The notes beneath the pieces are model-generated. The model saw nothing but the letters and a program-made list of their open reading frames with translations. It had not been told where the DNA came from and ran no database searches. Shown here piece by piece: positions 23,384-36,700 of a DNA stretch of 64,000 nt. Origin of the DNA: Fulvia fulva (Eukaryota > Ascomycota > Dothideomycetes > Mycosphaerellales > Mycosphaerellaceae); contig NC_063016.1 of NCBI RefSeq assembly GCF_020509005.1, forward strand, positions 2,728,001-2,792,000. Reading direction: 5' to 3'. Within the stretch, counting starts at the first letter, position 1; each line of letters opens with the position of its first letter. The translations under genes were made by a program, and so were the position numbers.

Positions 23384-26300
23384 TATTAAATAGGTATAAG
23401 TTACGTAGTAGTAGAAGACGGCGGATTATATAAAAGACGAAGAAGGACCTAATAGGATAGCGTATATCTATATATAGTATCGCTAGTGTTAGTATAGGTA
23501 GATACTAGGTATCCGGATGTTTACTAGCCTATAGGCTAGTAAACTATAGTCACGTAATCTAGTTATATAACATACCTATACCTATATACTTGTCCTACGG
23601 CCTATATGTTCTTAACACTCCTACTTAGGCCATATAGTCTCCTACATTCCCTTTACGTAAGCTAGAGCTGCCTTATAAAGTTCTAGAACTACTAGCTATT
23701 AAGGGGCTTTATTAACCTATTAGTAGCTATGTCCTTTATATAGTAGTAGTTTACTACAATCTTCTTCTACTACTAGAGATGTCTGATATAGTTATATATA
23801 ACATTAATATGCTTTGACCTTTTATATATATAGGCATCTTTAACAAGTGTTAAAGCGGCTTAGTTATTACCTATAAGCTTGACTAGCCTTAGCTCGTTAA
23901 TAGTGCCCTTGCTTACCCTTATACTCGGCTAGAAAGAGCTCTTTCCCACTAGTTCTAGGCACCCTATTTCCCTAAGGACAGTAGCAAAAAATTGTAACTA
24001 CTTTACGGCTACGTTTATAGCTATAAACTTAGCTTCTATTGTTAATGTTATAATAGACTTCTACTTCCTACTTATCTAGGACATAGGTAATCTATAAAGG
24101 AACTATACGTATCCTAGAATTGAGACTCTATCCACTTTGTCTATAGCGTAGTTAGAGTCCGATTATCCCTAGAGATTGCCCCCTCCCTTTCTATATATAA
24201 GACCTAGGTCTAGGTACGACCGTAGGTATCGGGAGAGCTTCTTTAAAGCCTTTATATACTACTACGAGGGATTAGCAATATATAAGCTAATTCTTCTAAG
24301 GGGGAATACTAAGTCTAGCCTTGTCATTGTTATTAGCTATATCTAGGTACTATTATAGCTCTAGTAATCCTGTTTATTACACCTCTTATCTATAGGAGCT
24401 ATAGGCACTAAATGCTCGTAGCTCTCTATAGGTAAGTAGGTTAGCGTTCTAGTCTCTAGCTGCTTACTTAAGCCTATAAAGGCTTCGTAGGACCTTAAAT
24501 ACTATGTTTAGAGGTGCTTCAACTCCTAGGGGTAGGATTATATAGATGTCTTTAAGAAGGCTACTTTAGGTAAAAGCATTATTCACATCTACTAGGTACA
24601 TCTCGAGATCTCTCTTATATACTACTGATATAAATACTCGGAGAGTATTATGTCTAATAGTAGGTATAAAGGTCTCTTCGAAGTCAACCCTATATTTCTA
24701 TAAAAACCCTCTTATAACTAGTCTTGCCTTGAACTTCTTAATAGCTCTACTAATTATTCTTTTTATATCAAAGACCCACCTAGAAGTAATTAGATTCGTA
24801 CCCTTTAGCGGTATAACTGCTTCCTAGGTATTATTGCTTACTAAGGTAATAAGTTCGTTCTCGATTGCCTCTCTCTATATATATCCCTATTTAGGGTCTC
24901 CTACGGCTACCTTATAGGACTTTGGGATTAGCACTTCCTACTGATAGGCTATGGCCTACCTAATAGTAGCAAATGTATGTTCTTCTACGTCGTTCAGAAT
25001 CTCCTCTACCTAGCTTATTATAGGGTCTAGATAGAACATCTAGGCGATAAGAGCCTTATAGTGTTTAGCCTTATACTCTTTAGAGTTATCATCTCCGTCC
25101 CCCCTTAACCTCTTGTTGCCTACAACCTAAGGTAGCGCTAGGTATTCGGATAGGTCGAACTGAACGACATCTTCTTTTTCTTTTATTAGAGTACCCTGAT
25201 CTCTAAACTTCTAGTATTCCCTAATGTCCTTTAGGGGAGGGAGAAGTTATATAGACAGCGGTTGCTATAGTGTTAATGACTCGGGTAGGTTCTGTATAGA
25301 TCTACCGTTATCGGCCTTCGATAGTGTTAAAACTACGTTCTTAAGAGAGTATACTAGTATACTATAGCTTAAGAATTTCCGAGATCGAGTAGATAAACGG
25401 TACTCCTCCTCGAAGTTTAGTCTAGACAACGGGTTTACTAGACAAGGATTTCAGGGTGAAACTAGGTAGTCAGATAGCAAACTATTAGCTAAACTGATTC
25501 TACGAAACAAGACTAACTCTAAGGCTAGGAACAAACAAGACATTTTCTAAGACAATTTGCTTTCTAGAAGGACTACCTATTACTACACTTCCTATATATA
25601 TAGCTTATAGATAGCCACCCCTAACCTTGATCTACTTCCTCTTTTAAAGAGGCTTTAGTGTCCTAAATAGTAATTCTTAGTCAGTTATATATAATGAAGT
25701 ATAAGAGTTAAGTAACTACTCGGACGAGGGGTACTTACCTTTAGCTTCTATAGTAGAATAGGTAACCTTATCAACATGATCATCTTCTAATAGTATCTTA
25801 GAGTCTTATACGTCTTCCTAGGTCGTATAGGCCCTTATAGGCTTACTAGAGGAGGCCTTTGGCTTGCGGCTCTCCTTTATCTACTTTATAAGGTCCGTTA
25901 TTACCTTAAGGACATTACGAAGATTTAGTAATAATAGCCTCCTACGAGGTGGTAACGGTTGTCTCTTAGTAGGGTAGATAACCCTAGCTAGTTTGTCCTT
26001 GTTCCTAATAGCCTACTAAGCTACAGAAATGTGTAGGCACTTACTTATAAAATGGTCACTACCGTAGAGATAGTACGTAAGCTTGCCCTAGAAACCCTTC
26101 TTAGCGAACATAGCTATCCCTTAATAAGTTATTGATTCTTACTTCTCCCTAAGAATTGTAAGAATGTCTTGTAGTAAGAGATTCACCTAGGCATTAATTG
26201 CATCGCAAATTGAGCTAAATGAGTCTAGTAGAGCTACTAAGAGTTACTAGATCTTTCTGTCCTTAGTCTTGATGTCTTAGAACTAAGGCGAGATTGAAAC

Positions 26301-27506
26301 AGCCCTCCTTATAATTGAGCTAAGCTCCTACTAGGCGTTATCTATTGACTAGTCCTCTATTATTACGAAATTGGTGTATTACTAAAGCAAACTTCTTCTA
26401 GTAGCGAGAAGTCTTCTCTTATATTTAGCTTCAGCCTATTCCTATAACTCCTTTATATACCGGATCTCGTATATCATCTCTTAGTTATCTGTCGACAGAT
26501 AGATATACATCTTATATAGGGCCGTTATATTATGCCGTCTATACGATGCCTTCCTTATCGCTTAACCTAAAGGAAGGGATAACTCCGATAATATAGAGGG
26601 TGTCGCTAGGGTTATAGCGAGAATGTCCGTAATAATGTCTTCGAGGACCTAGTCAACCTGCTTTAATACTAGGTATATTCTTATTAGCTTGAACTATGTT
26701 TCGTGGTTCTCTCTTATTAGAAGAGGTGCTACTCTCTTTCTTATAAACCTAGTCTCGTTCTCTATTTTTTGTAAGTTAAGGGACAGGTTAGCTACCCTTA
26801 GGTAAAAGGATATATTCGGTCGTACGCGATCGGATCGAAATGGGATAAACCGAACGCGAGGTTAATAGCGGAGAGGATGGCTATCCGCCGGGAAGAGGAG
26901 GAAAGTCGGTCGGTAAGGATCGTATTAGTACTAAGACACTATAGCGTAACTCTCTTAGTAGAGGGGGTTTCTAAGACACTACGGCTCTCTTAGAATAAAC
27001 AGTTAGTCGATACGAACGCGATGTCCGGAGAGCGACTCTTCTTAGTAAGCTCGCCTACTTGTCTAAGGTATTAGTATAGGCTCCCTAACTCGGAGTCTAA
27101 CAGTGCCTTACTAGGCTCTTTTACGTCTTATATATACCTATAGCACGGCTATAGCTTCCTATATAAGGCGGGTGCGGCCTCTAGTCTACCTTCCTTTTAT
27201 TCTAAAGAGGAAAACCTCTAATACGACTTTATCGAGGGTGAAACACCGAGTTACTAACCCGGGCTTATAACCTATTAAATAGGTACGAGTTACGTAGTAG
27301 TAGAAGACGGTAGATTATATAAAAGACGAAGAAGGACCTAATAGGATAGCGTATATCTATATATAGTATCGCTAGTATTAGTATAGGTAGATACTAGGTG
27401 TCCGGATATTTACTAGCCTCTAGGCTAGTAAATCCTAGTTACGTAATCTAGTTATATAACACACCTATACCCTTATACTTGACCTACGGCCTATATATTC
27501 TTAATA
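23384..27506 (-). mobile_element. Ty1/copia element, copy 2, internally deleted
   Basis: The element is reversed, 4123 bp long, with 234-bp LTRs at 23384-23617 and 27273-27506 and an ATATA target duplication (23379-23383 and 27507-27511) inside a LINE A fragment. It has the same internal deletions as copy 1: no integrase block and a shortened RT. It also shares many retained CpA sites with copy 1, so the two copies are inverted duplicates. Because both target duplications are present, this is the original insertion and copy 1 the derivative. Confidence 0.9.
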
Positions 27507-27864
27507 ATATATAAGCTTCTATCTAGATAAAGGGTATACGACTAACCCGGCAAATTAGCTTAGGATCCTCGGACTGTAGGTAGACCCGGCGCTACGGTAG
27601 AGGAAGTACGTATAGGCAATATTACGGAAAGCTAAACAGAATATAGTATTATACTAGAGGCTCACTACGTCTATATAGGGAGCGGACTTTCGGTAGTTAC
27701 GACTTCTATATACGGCTATTATACGGCTAGTCCTTACCTATAGTAGCTAAGTATAGTCCTTAGGTAAGAGGGCTTACCTATTAAAGGGACTCGTCGCGCC
27801 GTTAGCGAAGATCTAAAACTAATGCCTAAGGAAGGTCACCGGGGTATACAAGTCGATACTAATA
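27507..27864 (+). mobile_element. LINE A ORF2 fragment, right of copia copy 2
   Basis: This stretch continues the LINE A fragment at 23158-23383 after the copia insertion and matches 11715-12070. It ends where the reversed LINE A copy begins with its tail. It is the inverted counterpart of 12986-13339. Confidence 0.85.
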
Positions 27865-30800
27865 GATAGATAGATTTGTTATTCCCCTATTCTAGGACCC
27901 TACTCGGCCTATATAGGTATATATCTATTATTATATATAAAGGGAAACCCGAATAGGTGAAAACCCTTCCCGCCCCCGACTTCTCCTTATCTAGATTAGC
28001 TTTCCCTCTGAACGTACGTAGTCTATATCACTACCCCGTCAGCCCCCGCTCCTAGCTAGTCTCGTCGCGCTACGCCGTGTCCTCTCTTCCTATACTGCTC
28101 CTACTAGCCGGTACTATTCTAGCTAGCCCTTCTCTAGTATCTAGTTCGTAATACGCCGTAGGTCCTTAACGTTATTAAGAAGTGCCCTAATCGTCCGGTT
28201 CCTCGCCTTTACTATCTACTCCCCCCTTCCTAGCGACTACCTCGGGTAGACGAGGAGTACGTACCGTATATTCTAGGAGTAATAGCCGTAGGGGTAGCTA
28301 GTGTTCGTGTATTCTAGAACCTTCCTCTATAATAGGTACCCCTAGAGGCCGATGTGTTCGCTTCGTAGTTAGGTTACTATACTACTCTATACCCTCGTAA
28401 GGCGGTAGTAGATAAGCTTCGGGGGGTACTTGACCGCGGATTTCGTAGCTAACAATTCCTTAGGTTGTCCCGCTAGCTAAGGGCGTCTACTATATCCTAT
28501 AACCTAGTTGTTCTACCTTTCCTTCTATAGTTGCTCTATAAACAATTTCTTACCCTCCTATTATATTACTAGCTATTCGTCCCTTACCCGGTAGTTCGGC
28601 TCGTTTCCGGGTCGAATGCCCTTATACGCTAGTACTGACTCGCGGGCCCTTACGACTATACTAGCGATAACCTTCTATACTAGGTACTATGCCGACTTAC
28701 CTAAGTAGGAGGTCCGTAGTCCCTAGATATATAGGTCGATCGGCGGTATAGCGGTCTCGTACTTAAGTATCCTTATTAGTATCGACTTATATACCCCGGT
28801 AACCTTCCTTAGGCATTAGTTTTAGATCTTCGCTAACGACGCGACGAGTCCCTTTAATAGATAGGCCCTCTCGCCTAAGGACTACACTTAGCTACTATAG
28901 GTAAGGACTAGCCGTATAATAGCCGTATATAGAAGTCGTAACTACCGAAAGTCCGCCCTCTATATAGACGTAGTAAGCCTCTAGTATAATACTATATTCT
29001 GTTTAGCTTTCCGTAATACTACCTATACGTACTTCCTCTACCGTAGCGCCGGGTCTACCTATAGTCCGAGGATCCTAAGCTAATTTACCGGGTTAGTCGT
29101 ATACCCCTATATCTAGATAGAAGCATATATATTATAGAACCGTGGCCGGCGCGTAAAGTGTATTAGATTGTACTTTTCTAGGGTAAACCGAGCCCTATAC
29201 CTCCTAGCCTAGTCTTTATAGATCTTGTGCTTCTCTTCTAGTAGCCTATAGTTCTCCTTAGTCGAGGAAGACTACGCTAGGATGTTCGTATCGTCTACGA
29301 AGCCGCTCGTAGCGGTGTTCTAGGATTCTAGGGCTAGGAGTAGCGTCGCTATAAAGAAGAGGAATAGGATAGGTACTAGCGTTAAGCCTTATAGGATTCT
29401 AGTATAGACTACTTAAATTAGGCTTTTATACTAACCGACTAGGATCGACGTACTACGGTTTTAGAGGTAGGACCGTACGAAGTTAATAAGCTACTTAGGG
29501 AGTCCTTTCGACCTTAGGATATAGAGTAGCCGCGGGTATAATACGTAGTCGAAGGCTCCCGATATGTCTAGACTAAGTAAGGATGCTACCTTGTCCCTAT
29601 TCTTATACTAGATAGCCTTTACCTAAGAGGTGATAAGTTCTATCGCGGATAGCGTCGATCGCTATAGGCGCGTACCTATCTAGGTGTCCGGGAGTAGGGA
29701 GTGTTCCTCTACCGCCTCGGAGAGTCTCGTTATAACTAGCTTCTTAAGCGCCTTCCTAAGAGTGTTAAGGAGCGCAATTAGGCGGTACGACTTCACCTAC
29801 GTATAGTCTTCCTTCTACGGCTTACGTAGGACCACTGTCGTCGATTGTTTAAAAGCTATCGGGTAGTATCCGGTCTGTAGGCAGGCGTTAAAGATCGCTA
29901 TAACTACTAGGGCTAGTTAATCTCTACACTTCTTTAGTAGCTCGTTTGGGATCCTATCCGGCCCTAGGGCTTTCTTCGCCGGTAACTTCCTTAGTATAGT
30001 AGTAACTTCTCCCTCGGACACCTCCTATTAGACCGCGATACTAGGGGCTAGGGGAGTAGAGCTGTTTATATCGCTTAGATCAGCCTCGACTAAGGGCGGG
30101 AAGAACTTGCTAGCTAGTAGACGCGCCTTAGCCTCTAGGTCGCTAACCGGGCTACTAGGCGATTGTAGCGCTAGGATAGAGAAGGAGGGGCCCTATATAG
30201 GGTCCTATCGGGCCTATTTTGCTAGCTTCTACATCCTCTCTAGCTTGCCGGCGATTTCTTCTACTATAGCCCTCTAGCCGACTACTTTCTCCCTTCGTAT
30301 TATAGCTTTCTTCTGTTAGTATACCTCTATATATACGTTCTAGGCCTCCTCGCTATAGCTGCTCGTCCACACCCGGCGGGCTCTCCTTACTTCTCTTACT
30401 ACCGTAGTGCACTCCGGCGTCTAGTATAGTTTGGACTATATCGTTAGTTAGGTAAGCGGAACGTAAAGTGAGGTCGCTTTTCTTATTTCGTCTATTAACC
30501 CCTAGACTACTTCGTCTATCTCGTCTTTACTATTATATTGCTACTACGCGATCTAGACTAGCCTCTTAGAGTTATTAAGGTACGCCTAGATGTTAGCCTA
30601 GTGGGCCTTTCCCTAGTTTGGCTTAGGGGTTCTCGCTAGTGTACGTTATATCTATGTCGTAATAGAGGTCCTGACTAGTATATAGTCTAACGACGCCTCG
30701 AGTTTATGTTCGATCCTATAGTAGGTTACCGTATAGTAGTAGCTATCTAAGATCTAGGAGAGGTCGATCGTGCCTTAGAGTCCCCCTCTCTTCTAGGTGC

Positions 30801-32703
30801 CTAGGTCCTTCGGGGTATTAAGGGCAATTACGTTGCTCGCTATTAAGTCGAGTACTTCGTCGGCTATAGGGTGCGGCTATATAAGGCTTTCCTAGGAAGG
30901 GTGGTATATGTTGAAGTCTCCTACTACGATGTGGCACCCTTGTCTCTTAAGCGTACTGTCTAGGTGTCTATAGACCCCTAGGTCGCGGCTAGACCTCGAG
31001 GCTAGCGGTTGTATATATAGGTTGTGTATCTAGGTGCTACCTACGTAGAGGGAGGTAATATCGCCCCCGCCTTCTTTGTCTACGTAGTATACTACCTCCT
31101 AGTCGGATTCTAGTATATCCTTACTAATATAGAAGCACGTACGGGGTCTACCGTCGCCTCGTAGGTATATCGTATAGCCTAGTAACTTATAGGTCGTTAG
31201 TCTCTTATAGTACGGGTTAATCTATAGCTCCTAGATTATAAGGACGTAGTAGACGTACGGGTCCGCCTCGTATAGGAAATGGTTCTAGACTATATCCTTG
31301 CTATAGTTAACGTTATACTAGATAATACTAAGCGTGTCGAGGCTAGTTATCGGTATCGATAATCATTTCCTCTATATTGTCCTATATCCTACTACCCTAT
31401 ACGTCCTAGTCTACGCCTATCGGCTATATACTAAAGGGGAGCCGGGCCTAGTTAGATTCCCTCGCCGTAGCTAGCAGAGTACGTGGCCTCCCGTACGCCC
31501 TAGGTTACGTATCCTTTATATCGTTCTCGGCCCTAGGGCGCTTATACCCGACCGCCGCTAGTTAGTTCCGGTATAGGCTAGCCTTACGGTCGCCGTAGAA
31601 TCTTAGGGCGACGGTTCTATTTGTAATTGCCTTGTTTTTCGCTAGTTTCCGCTATAGGTATTCCGTACTATACGATAGGTAGTGCCCCGGATAGTTCGCG
31701 TACCGTCTCGTAGTCGATGTATAGTCCCTAGACATATAGTCTCCTATACAGTTCGAGTAGGCCTACTTGTTTATATACGTGTAGGTTTAGTGTCTATACT
31801 GTTAGCATTTAAAGCATTAGAGGACACGAAAGGATAAGGAGTGCTTTTCTACTATCTTAAGGCTATATTGCTAGACTAGGCCTTGTTCTATCGCTAGATC
31901 CGCCGCTTTCGCGTCTTATAGCTATACTATTAGCGCCGAGGCCTTCTTGCCTTCTGGCCATTTCCTATAGAGCCAAGTCGACTTCTAGATTAGAGAGTTA
32001 AGAGTGACCGGGTTGTCCTCCTAGAGAGCACGTAGGTGACCTTAGTTAGTTAGGTCGAACTCTTTAGGTATGTCGTAGACTAGGATCGTAAATTACTTTG
32101 TTAAGACCTTCGCTAATACCGTAACCTTAGATACCTACTATAGCTATGCCTCTAGGTGCCTCCTAGTAGTAGTAGAGCTAGTATAGATCTATAGAGTACC
32201 GTTAGACTATTAGTTCACTACGACTACCCCTAGTTAGTTAATTCGTTAGGCGAGCTCCTTGTTCGATAGCTTCGTAACTTCGGCCTAGTCTTCCTTTACT
32301 ACAATACGGATCGTGACTATATCGTACGTTAGGCGGGGGCCTCGTACCGATACCGCGACCGATGCCTAGCTATAGGGGTGTTGATTCCGGGTGGCCTTAC
32401 TAATCGCCTAGGACGTCGTCCTCATTTCTTATTACCCTCGGTAATACGATAGTATAAGCGCCGTACGTAGCTAAGTGATCATTACCTATAGAGACCGGTA
32501 TAGGAGCTAATCGTTAGTTTATATACTTTTTACGTCCTCTATAAGTTGCTACTAGTTGTCTTAGGGGAGCTTCGCCTATAGAGCCGTAGGCGCCGTTAGT
32601 ACCGTAGCCTAGGCTACTATTACCTAGGAGTTACCTGATATAGCTAGGCACCTCCGCGGCGTTTAGAGCTAAAGAAATAGGGTGAAGAAAACTTCAAGCT
32701 ATC
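27865..32703 (-). mobile_element. LINE A, long copy, reversed
   Basis: The copy starts with the 3' TCTA tail at 27865-27880 (read reversed) and runs through ORF2 and ORF1. The RT box lies near 29296-29310 and the endonuclease at about 31300-30650. It ends near 32703, missing roughly the first 100 bases of the element. It is the inverted counterpart of 8147-12985. A minority of sites differ between the two as independent C/T or G/A changes. RIP stops occur throughout. Confidence 0.87.
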
Positions 32704-32980
32704 TACCCTAATAGTAGGATATAGCCTCGAAGATAGGTACCTTCGGTAGTAGAATAGGCGAATTCGTCGTCGTATATTTCCTCGGTATCGCTTTCTTATC
32801 GCTTTCTCGTAAGGTATAGGCTCGTATCGCCTTTGCCTTTAGTAAGGCGAGAATATAGGTACGAAGTATAGATATAAAGGGTATAGTATAATTGCTATAC
32901 AAAACCGTAGCCGATATATAGTCCCTAGATATATAGTCTCTTATATAGTTCGAGTAGGCCTACTTATTTATATACGTATA
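32704..32980. other. Patchwork of element fragments
   Basis: The span at about 32832-32893 reads, reversed, like the internal part of the gypsy LTR near 705-765. The span at about 32905-32980 is a reversed LINE A piece like 31705-31780. Between them a 64-codon minus-strand frame is open by chance. The pieces look like debris from repeated nesting and deletion. Confidence 0.55.
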
Positions 32981-33769
32981 ACGTGCTTTACTACCGAGCG
33001 GGCTATACTACCGAGCGGGCCACTTTTACTAAGAACTATACTACTTCTACTTTAATTACGACGGTATCTTAACACGACGACATCCTATAGAATTGTTACT
33101 AGGAGGACAATTCCTCTTTAGATTCTTCGCTATCTAGCGAGTCTACCTAATAGGTACGTACGTTATACCCTAACTCGCTATATCGCTTATAGCGTCGTAG
33201 CCTTAGTACTAGCCGAACACTATCTAGCGACTCTCTACTCACTTCCTACCTTATAGTATCCTCTAGAGGTATCGATTACGACGCCTTATCGAAGGTTATA
33301 GACCCTCTAGACTAAATGTACTTACGCTTTCGTACTTTCCGCTATATAAGGGCCTCGTTAGACTTACGTAGCTTACTAATCTCGCTTCGTATAAGAGCTA
33401 TCTAATACGCTATCTCTCTACTCCCTCTCTATTGCCCTGTTAAACGACCTTCCTCTTTCTACTACGCCTTTCTAAACCCGTAATAACGCTCTAAGACGTA
33501 ATGACACCTATTATAAACCCTATCTCGTCGAAGTTATAGGTGTCCTAGTTAAGGATGCTATACTTCTTCTTTATATTACGTATAAGTAAGAACTACTTCT
33601 CGATAACGTCTAGATCTTCTATTAGGGCTCGCTAACGATCGTATCTACGTGTTATACGAACCTTTAGCTCACGATGCCGCCTAATAAACCTATCTGTCTA
33701 ATTGAGACTAGCGGGCTTAAGACCCTTCTCTTATAGTAATAAATTGGCTATTGCTTATATACTAGCCTT
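32981..33769 (-). mobile_element. pogo/Fot1-like DNA transposon, truncated
   Basis: The element starts at 32981 with a terminal inverted repeat (ACGTGCTTTACTACC...) next to a TA dinucleotide, inserted in a LINE A piece. Reversed, it matches the copy at 53815-54600, including the end of a transposase fragment with the NFDETGF motif near 33525. It is cut at 33769 by the LTR of copia copy 3, and the rest of the transposon is not found on the far side of that copia. Confidence 0.75.
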
Positions 33770-36700
33770 TATTAAATAGGTACGAGTTACGTAGTAGTAG
33801 AAGACGGCGGATTACACGAAAGACGAAGAAGGACCTAATAGGATAGCGTAAATCTATATACAGTATTACTAGTGTTAGTATAGGTAGATACTAGGTATCC
33901 GGATGTTTACTAGCCTATAGGCTAGTAAACTATAGTCACGTAATCTAGTTATATAACATACCTATACCTATATACTTGTCCTACGGCCTATATGTTCTTA
34001 ACACTCCTACTTAGGCCATATAGTCTCCTACAATCCCTTTACGTAAGCTAGAGCTACCTTATAAAGTTTTAGAACTACTAGCTATTAAGGGGCTTTATTA
34101 ACCTATTATTAGCTATGTCCTTTATATAGCAGTAGTCTACTACAATCTTCTTCTACTACTAGAGATGTCTAATATAGTTATATACAACATTAATATACTT
34201 TGACCTTTTATGTATATAGGCATCTTTAACAAGTATTAAAGGGGCTTAGTTGTCACCTATAAGCTTGACTAGCCTTAGCTCGTTAATAGTGCCCTTGCTT
34301 ACCCTTATACTCGGCTAGAAAGAGCTCTTTCCTACTAGTTCTAGGCACCCTATTTCCCTAAGGACAGTAGCAAGAAATTGTGACTACTTTACGGCTACGT
34401 TTATAGCTATAATCTCAGATTCTATTATTAATGTTATAATAGACTTCTACTTCCTACTTATCTAGGACATAGGTGATCTATAAAGGAACTATACGTATCC
34501 TAGAATTAAGACTCTATCCACTTTGTCTATAGCGTAGTTAGAGTCCGAGTATCCCTAGAGATTGCCCCCTCCCTTTCTATATATAAGACCTAGGTCTAGG
34601 TACGACCGTAGGTATCGGGAGAGCTTCTTTAAAGCCTTTATATACTACTACGAGGGATTAGCAATATATAAGCTAATTCTTCTAAGGGGGAATGCTAAGT
34701 CTAGCCTTGTCATTATTATTAGCTATATCTAGGTACTATTATAGCTCTAGTAATCCTGTTTGTTGTACCTCTTATCTATAGGTACCGTAGGTACTAAATG
34801 CTCGTAGCTCTCTATAGGTAAGTAGGTTAGCGTAGCCTTCTCTCTAGCTATGTTCATCTTGGCTAAGTTAGCGTAGACATAGTGTCTTTGATTAAGCTTT
34901 AAAGTGCCTTAGGACCTGTCTCTTATAATCCTTATTCTAAGGATCTTCGTAGGTTTACTAAGATCTTTAATCTTAAATACTTTTCTAAGCTTAGCCTTAA
35001 ACCACTAAACCTCTAATAGTTAATAGGTATGTCATATAGGTAAGGACTATAAGGTCTCTATCTATATAGATAAGTAGGTATAGATCTACCTAGGACTAGG
35101 TAAATCTAATCTTCTCTAGCTTCGTAACATAGAGCTAATTCCAGTCTCTAGCTACTTGCTTAAGCCTATAAAGGCTTCGTAGGACCTTAAACACTATGTT
35201 TAGAGGTGCTTTAACTCCTAGGGGTAGGATTATATAGATGTCTTTAAGAAGGCTACTTTAGGTAAAAGCATTATTTATATCTACTAGGTACATCTCGAGA
35301 TCTCTCTTATACACTATTGCTATGAATACTCGGAGAGTATTATGTCTAATAGTAGGTACAAAGGTCTCTTCGAAGTCAACGCTATATTTCTATAGAAACC
35401 CTCTTATAACTAGTCTTACCTTGAACTTCTTAATAGCTCTACTAATTATTCTTTTCACATTAAAGACCTACCTAGAAGTAATTAGATTCGTACCCTTTAG
35501 CGGTACAACTGCTTCCTAGGTGTTATTGCTTACTAAGGCAATAAGTTCGTTCTCGATTGCCTCTCTCTATATATGTCCCTATTCGGGGTCTCCTACGGCT
35601 ACCTTATAGGACTTTAGGATTGACACTTCCTACTAATAGGCTATAGCCTACCTAACAGTAGCAAGTATATGTTCTTCTACGTCGTTTAGAATCTCCTCTA
35701 CCTAGCTTATTATAGGGTCTAGATAGAACATCTAGGCGATAAGAGCCTTATAGTGTTTAGCCTTATGCTCTTTAGAGTTATTATCTCCGTCTCCCCTTGA
35801 CCTCTTATTCCCTATAACCTAAGGTAGCGCTAGGTGTTTAGATAGGTCGAACTGAACGACATCTTCCTTTTCTTTTATTAGAGTACCCTGATCTCTAAAC
35901 TTCTAGTATTCCCTAATGTCCTTTAGGGGAGGGGGAAGTTATATAGACAGCGGTTGCTATAGTGTTAATGACTCGGGTAGGTTCTGTATAGATCTACCGT
36001 TATCGGCCTTCGATAGTATTAAAACCGCCTTAATATTTTCTCCTAGCCTTCGTAACGGTGTTTCTAATGATCCCCTATCGGAAAATTTCGCCCTAAAGGG
36101 CTTCCTCCTAATAGGATTGCGCTGTAGCACTCGACTCGGTTAGTTAGTAAAGGTGATACTAAGATCTATATCTCCCCCCTTCTTATTCTTAAACTAGTCG
36201 ACGTGACTATACGCTTTTATAGCTTTTATATCGGGATCCTAGAACAGCTATTATTTTGTAGTGTTTTCTAAGTAGCCTATAAACACGGCTTCTTTTCCTC
36301 GGTTTATGAACTTGTCTCTCCTTAAGCCTTAAGGTTAGGCTCTTAGGTCTATATAGACTATAGCTTTGTATCCCTAGACGTAGAAATGGTCGACTGACGG
36401 TACTTGGCTAGTAAAGGCTTCTTCTAGTAAAAGAGCAATACTATTAATGATCGGACTATTAGGGAGTCTATTTCTAATTATAGTCTGTGCTTATAAAGCT
36501 TCTAGCTAGAACTTAACTAGTATACTAGAGTCTTTAAGTATAGCCCGGACTGTATTCTTAGAGGCTTGAATTGACCTTTTTATAGGTCTATTCTAAAGAG
36601 AGTTGTAGGCATTAGTTATGTCTATCTAAGTACTAAACTCCTTCTCCTACTCTTTTAGCAAGGCGAGAATTTCCTTTATACTATTACTCCGGATCGTAGA

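Noticed and set aside
35322..36143. Two plus-strand frames of 65 and 75 codons
   Set aside because: Both are antisense to copia copy 3, whose coding strand is minus; no independent coding signal is visible.
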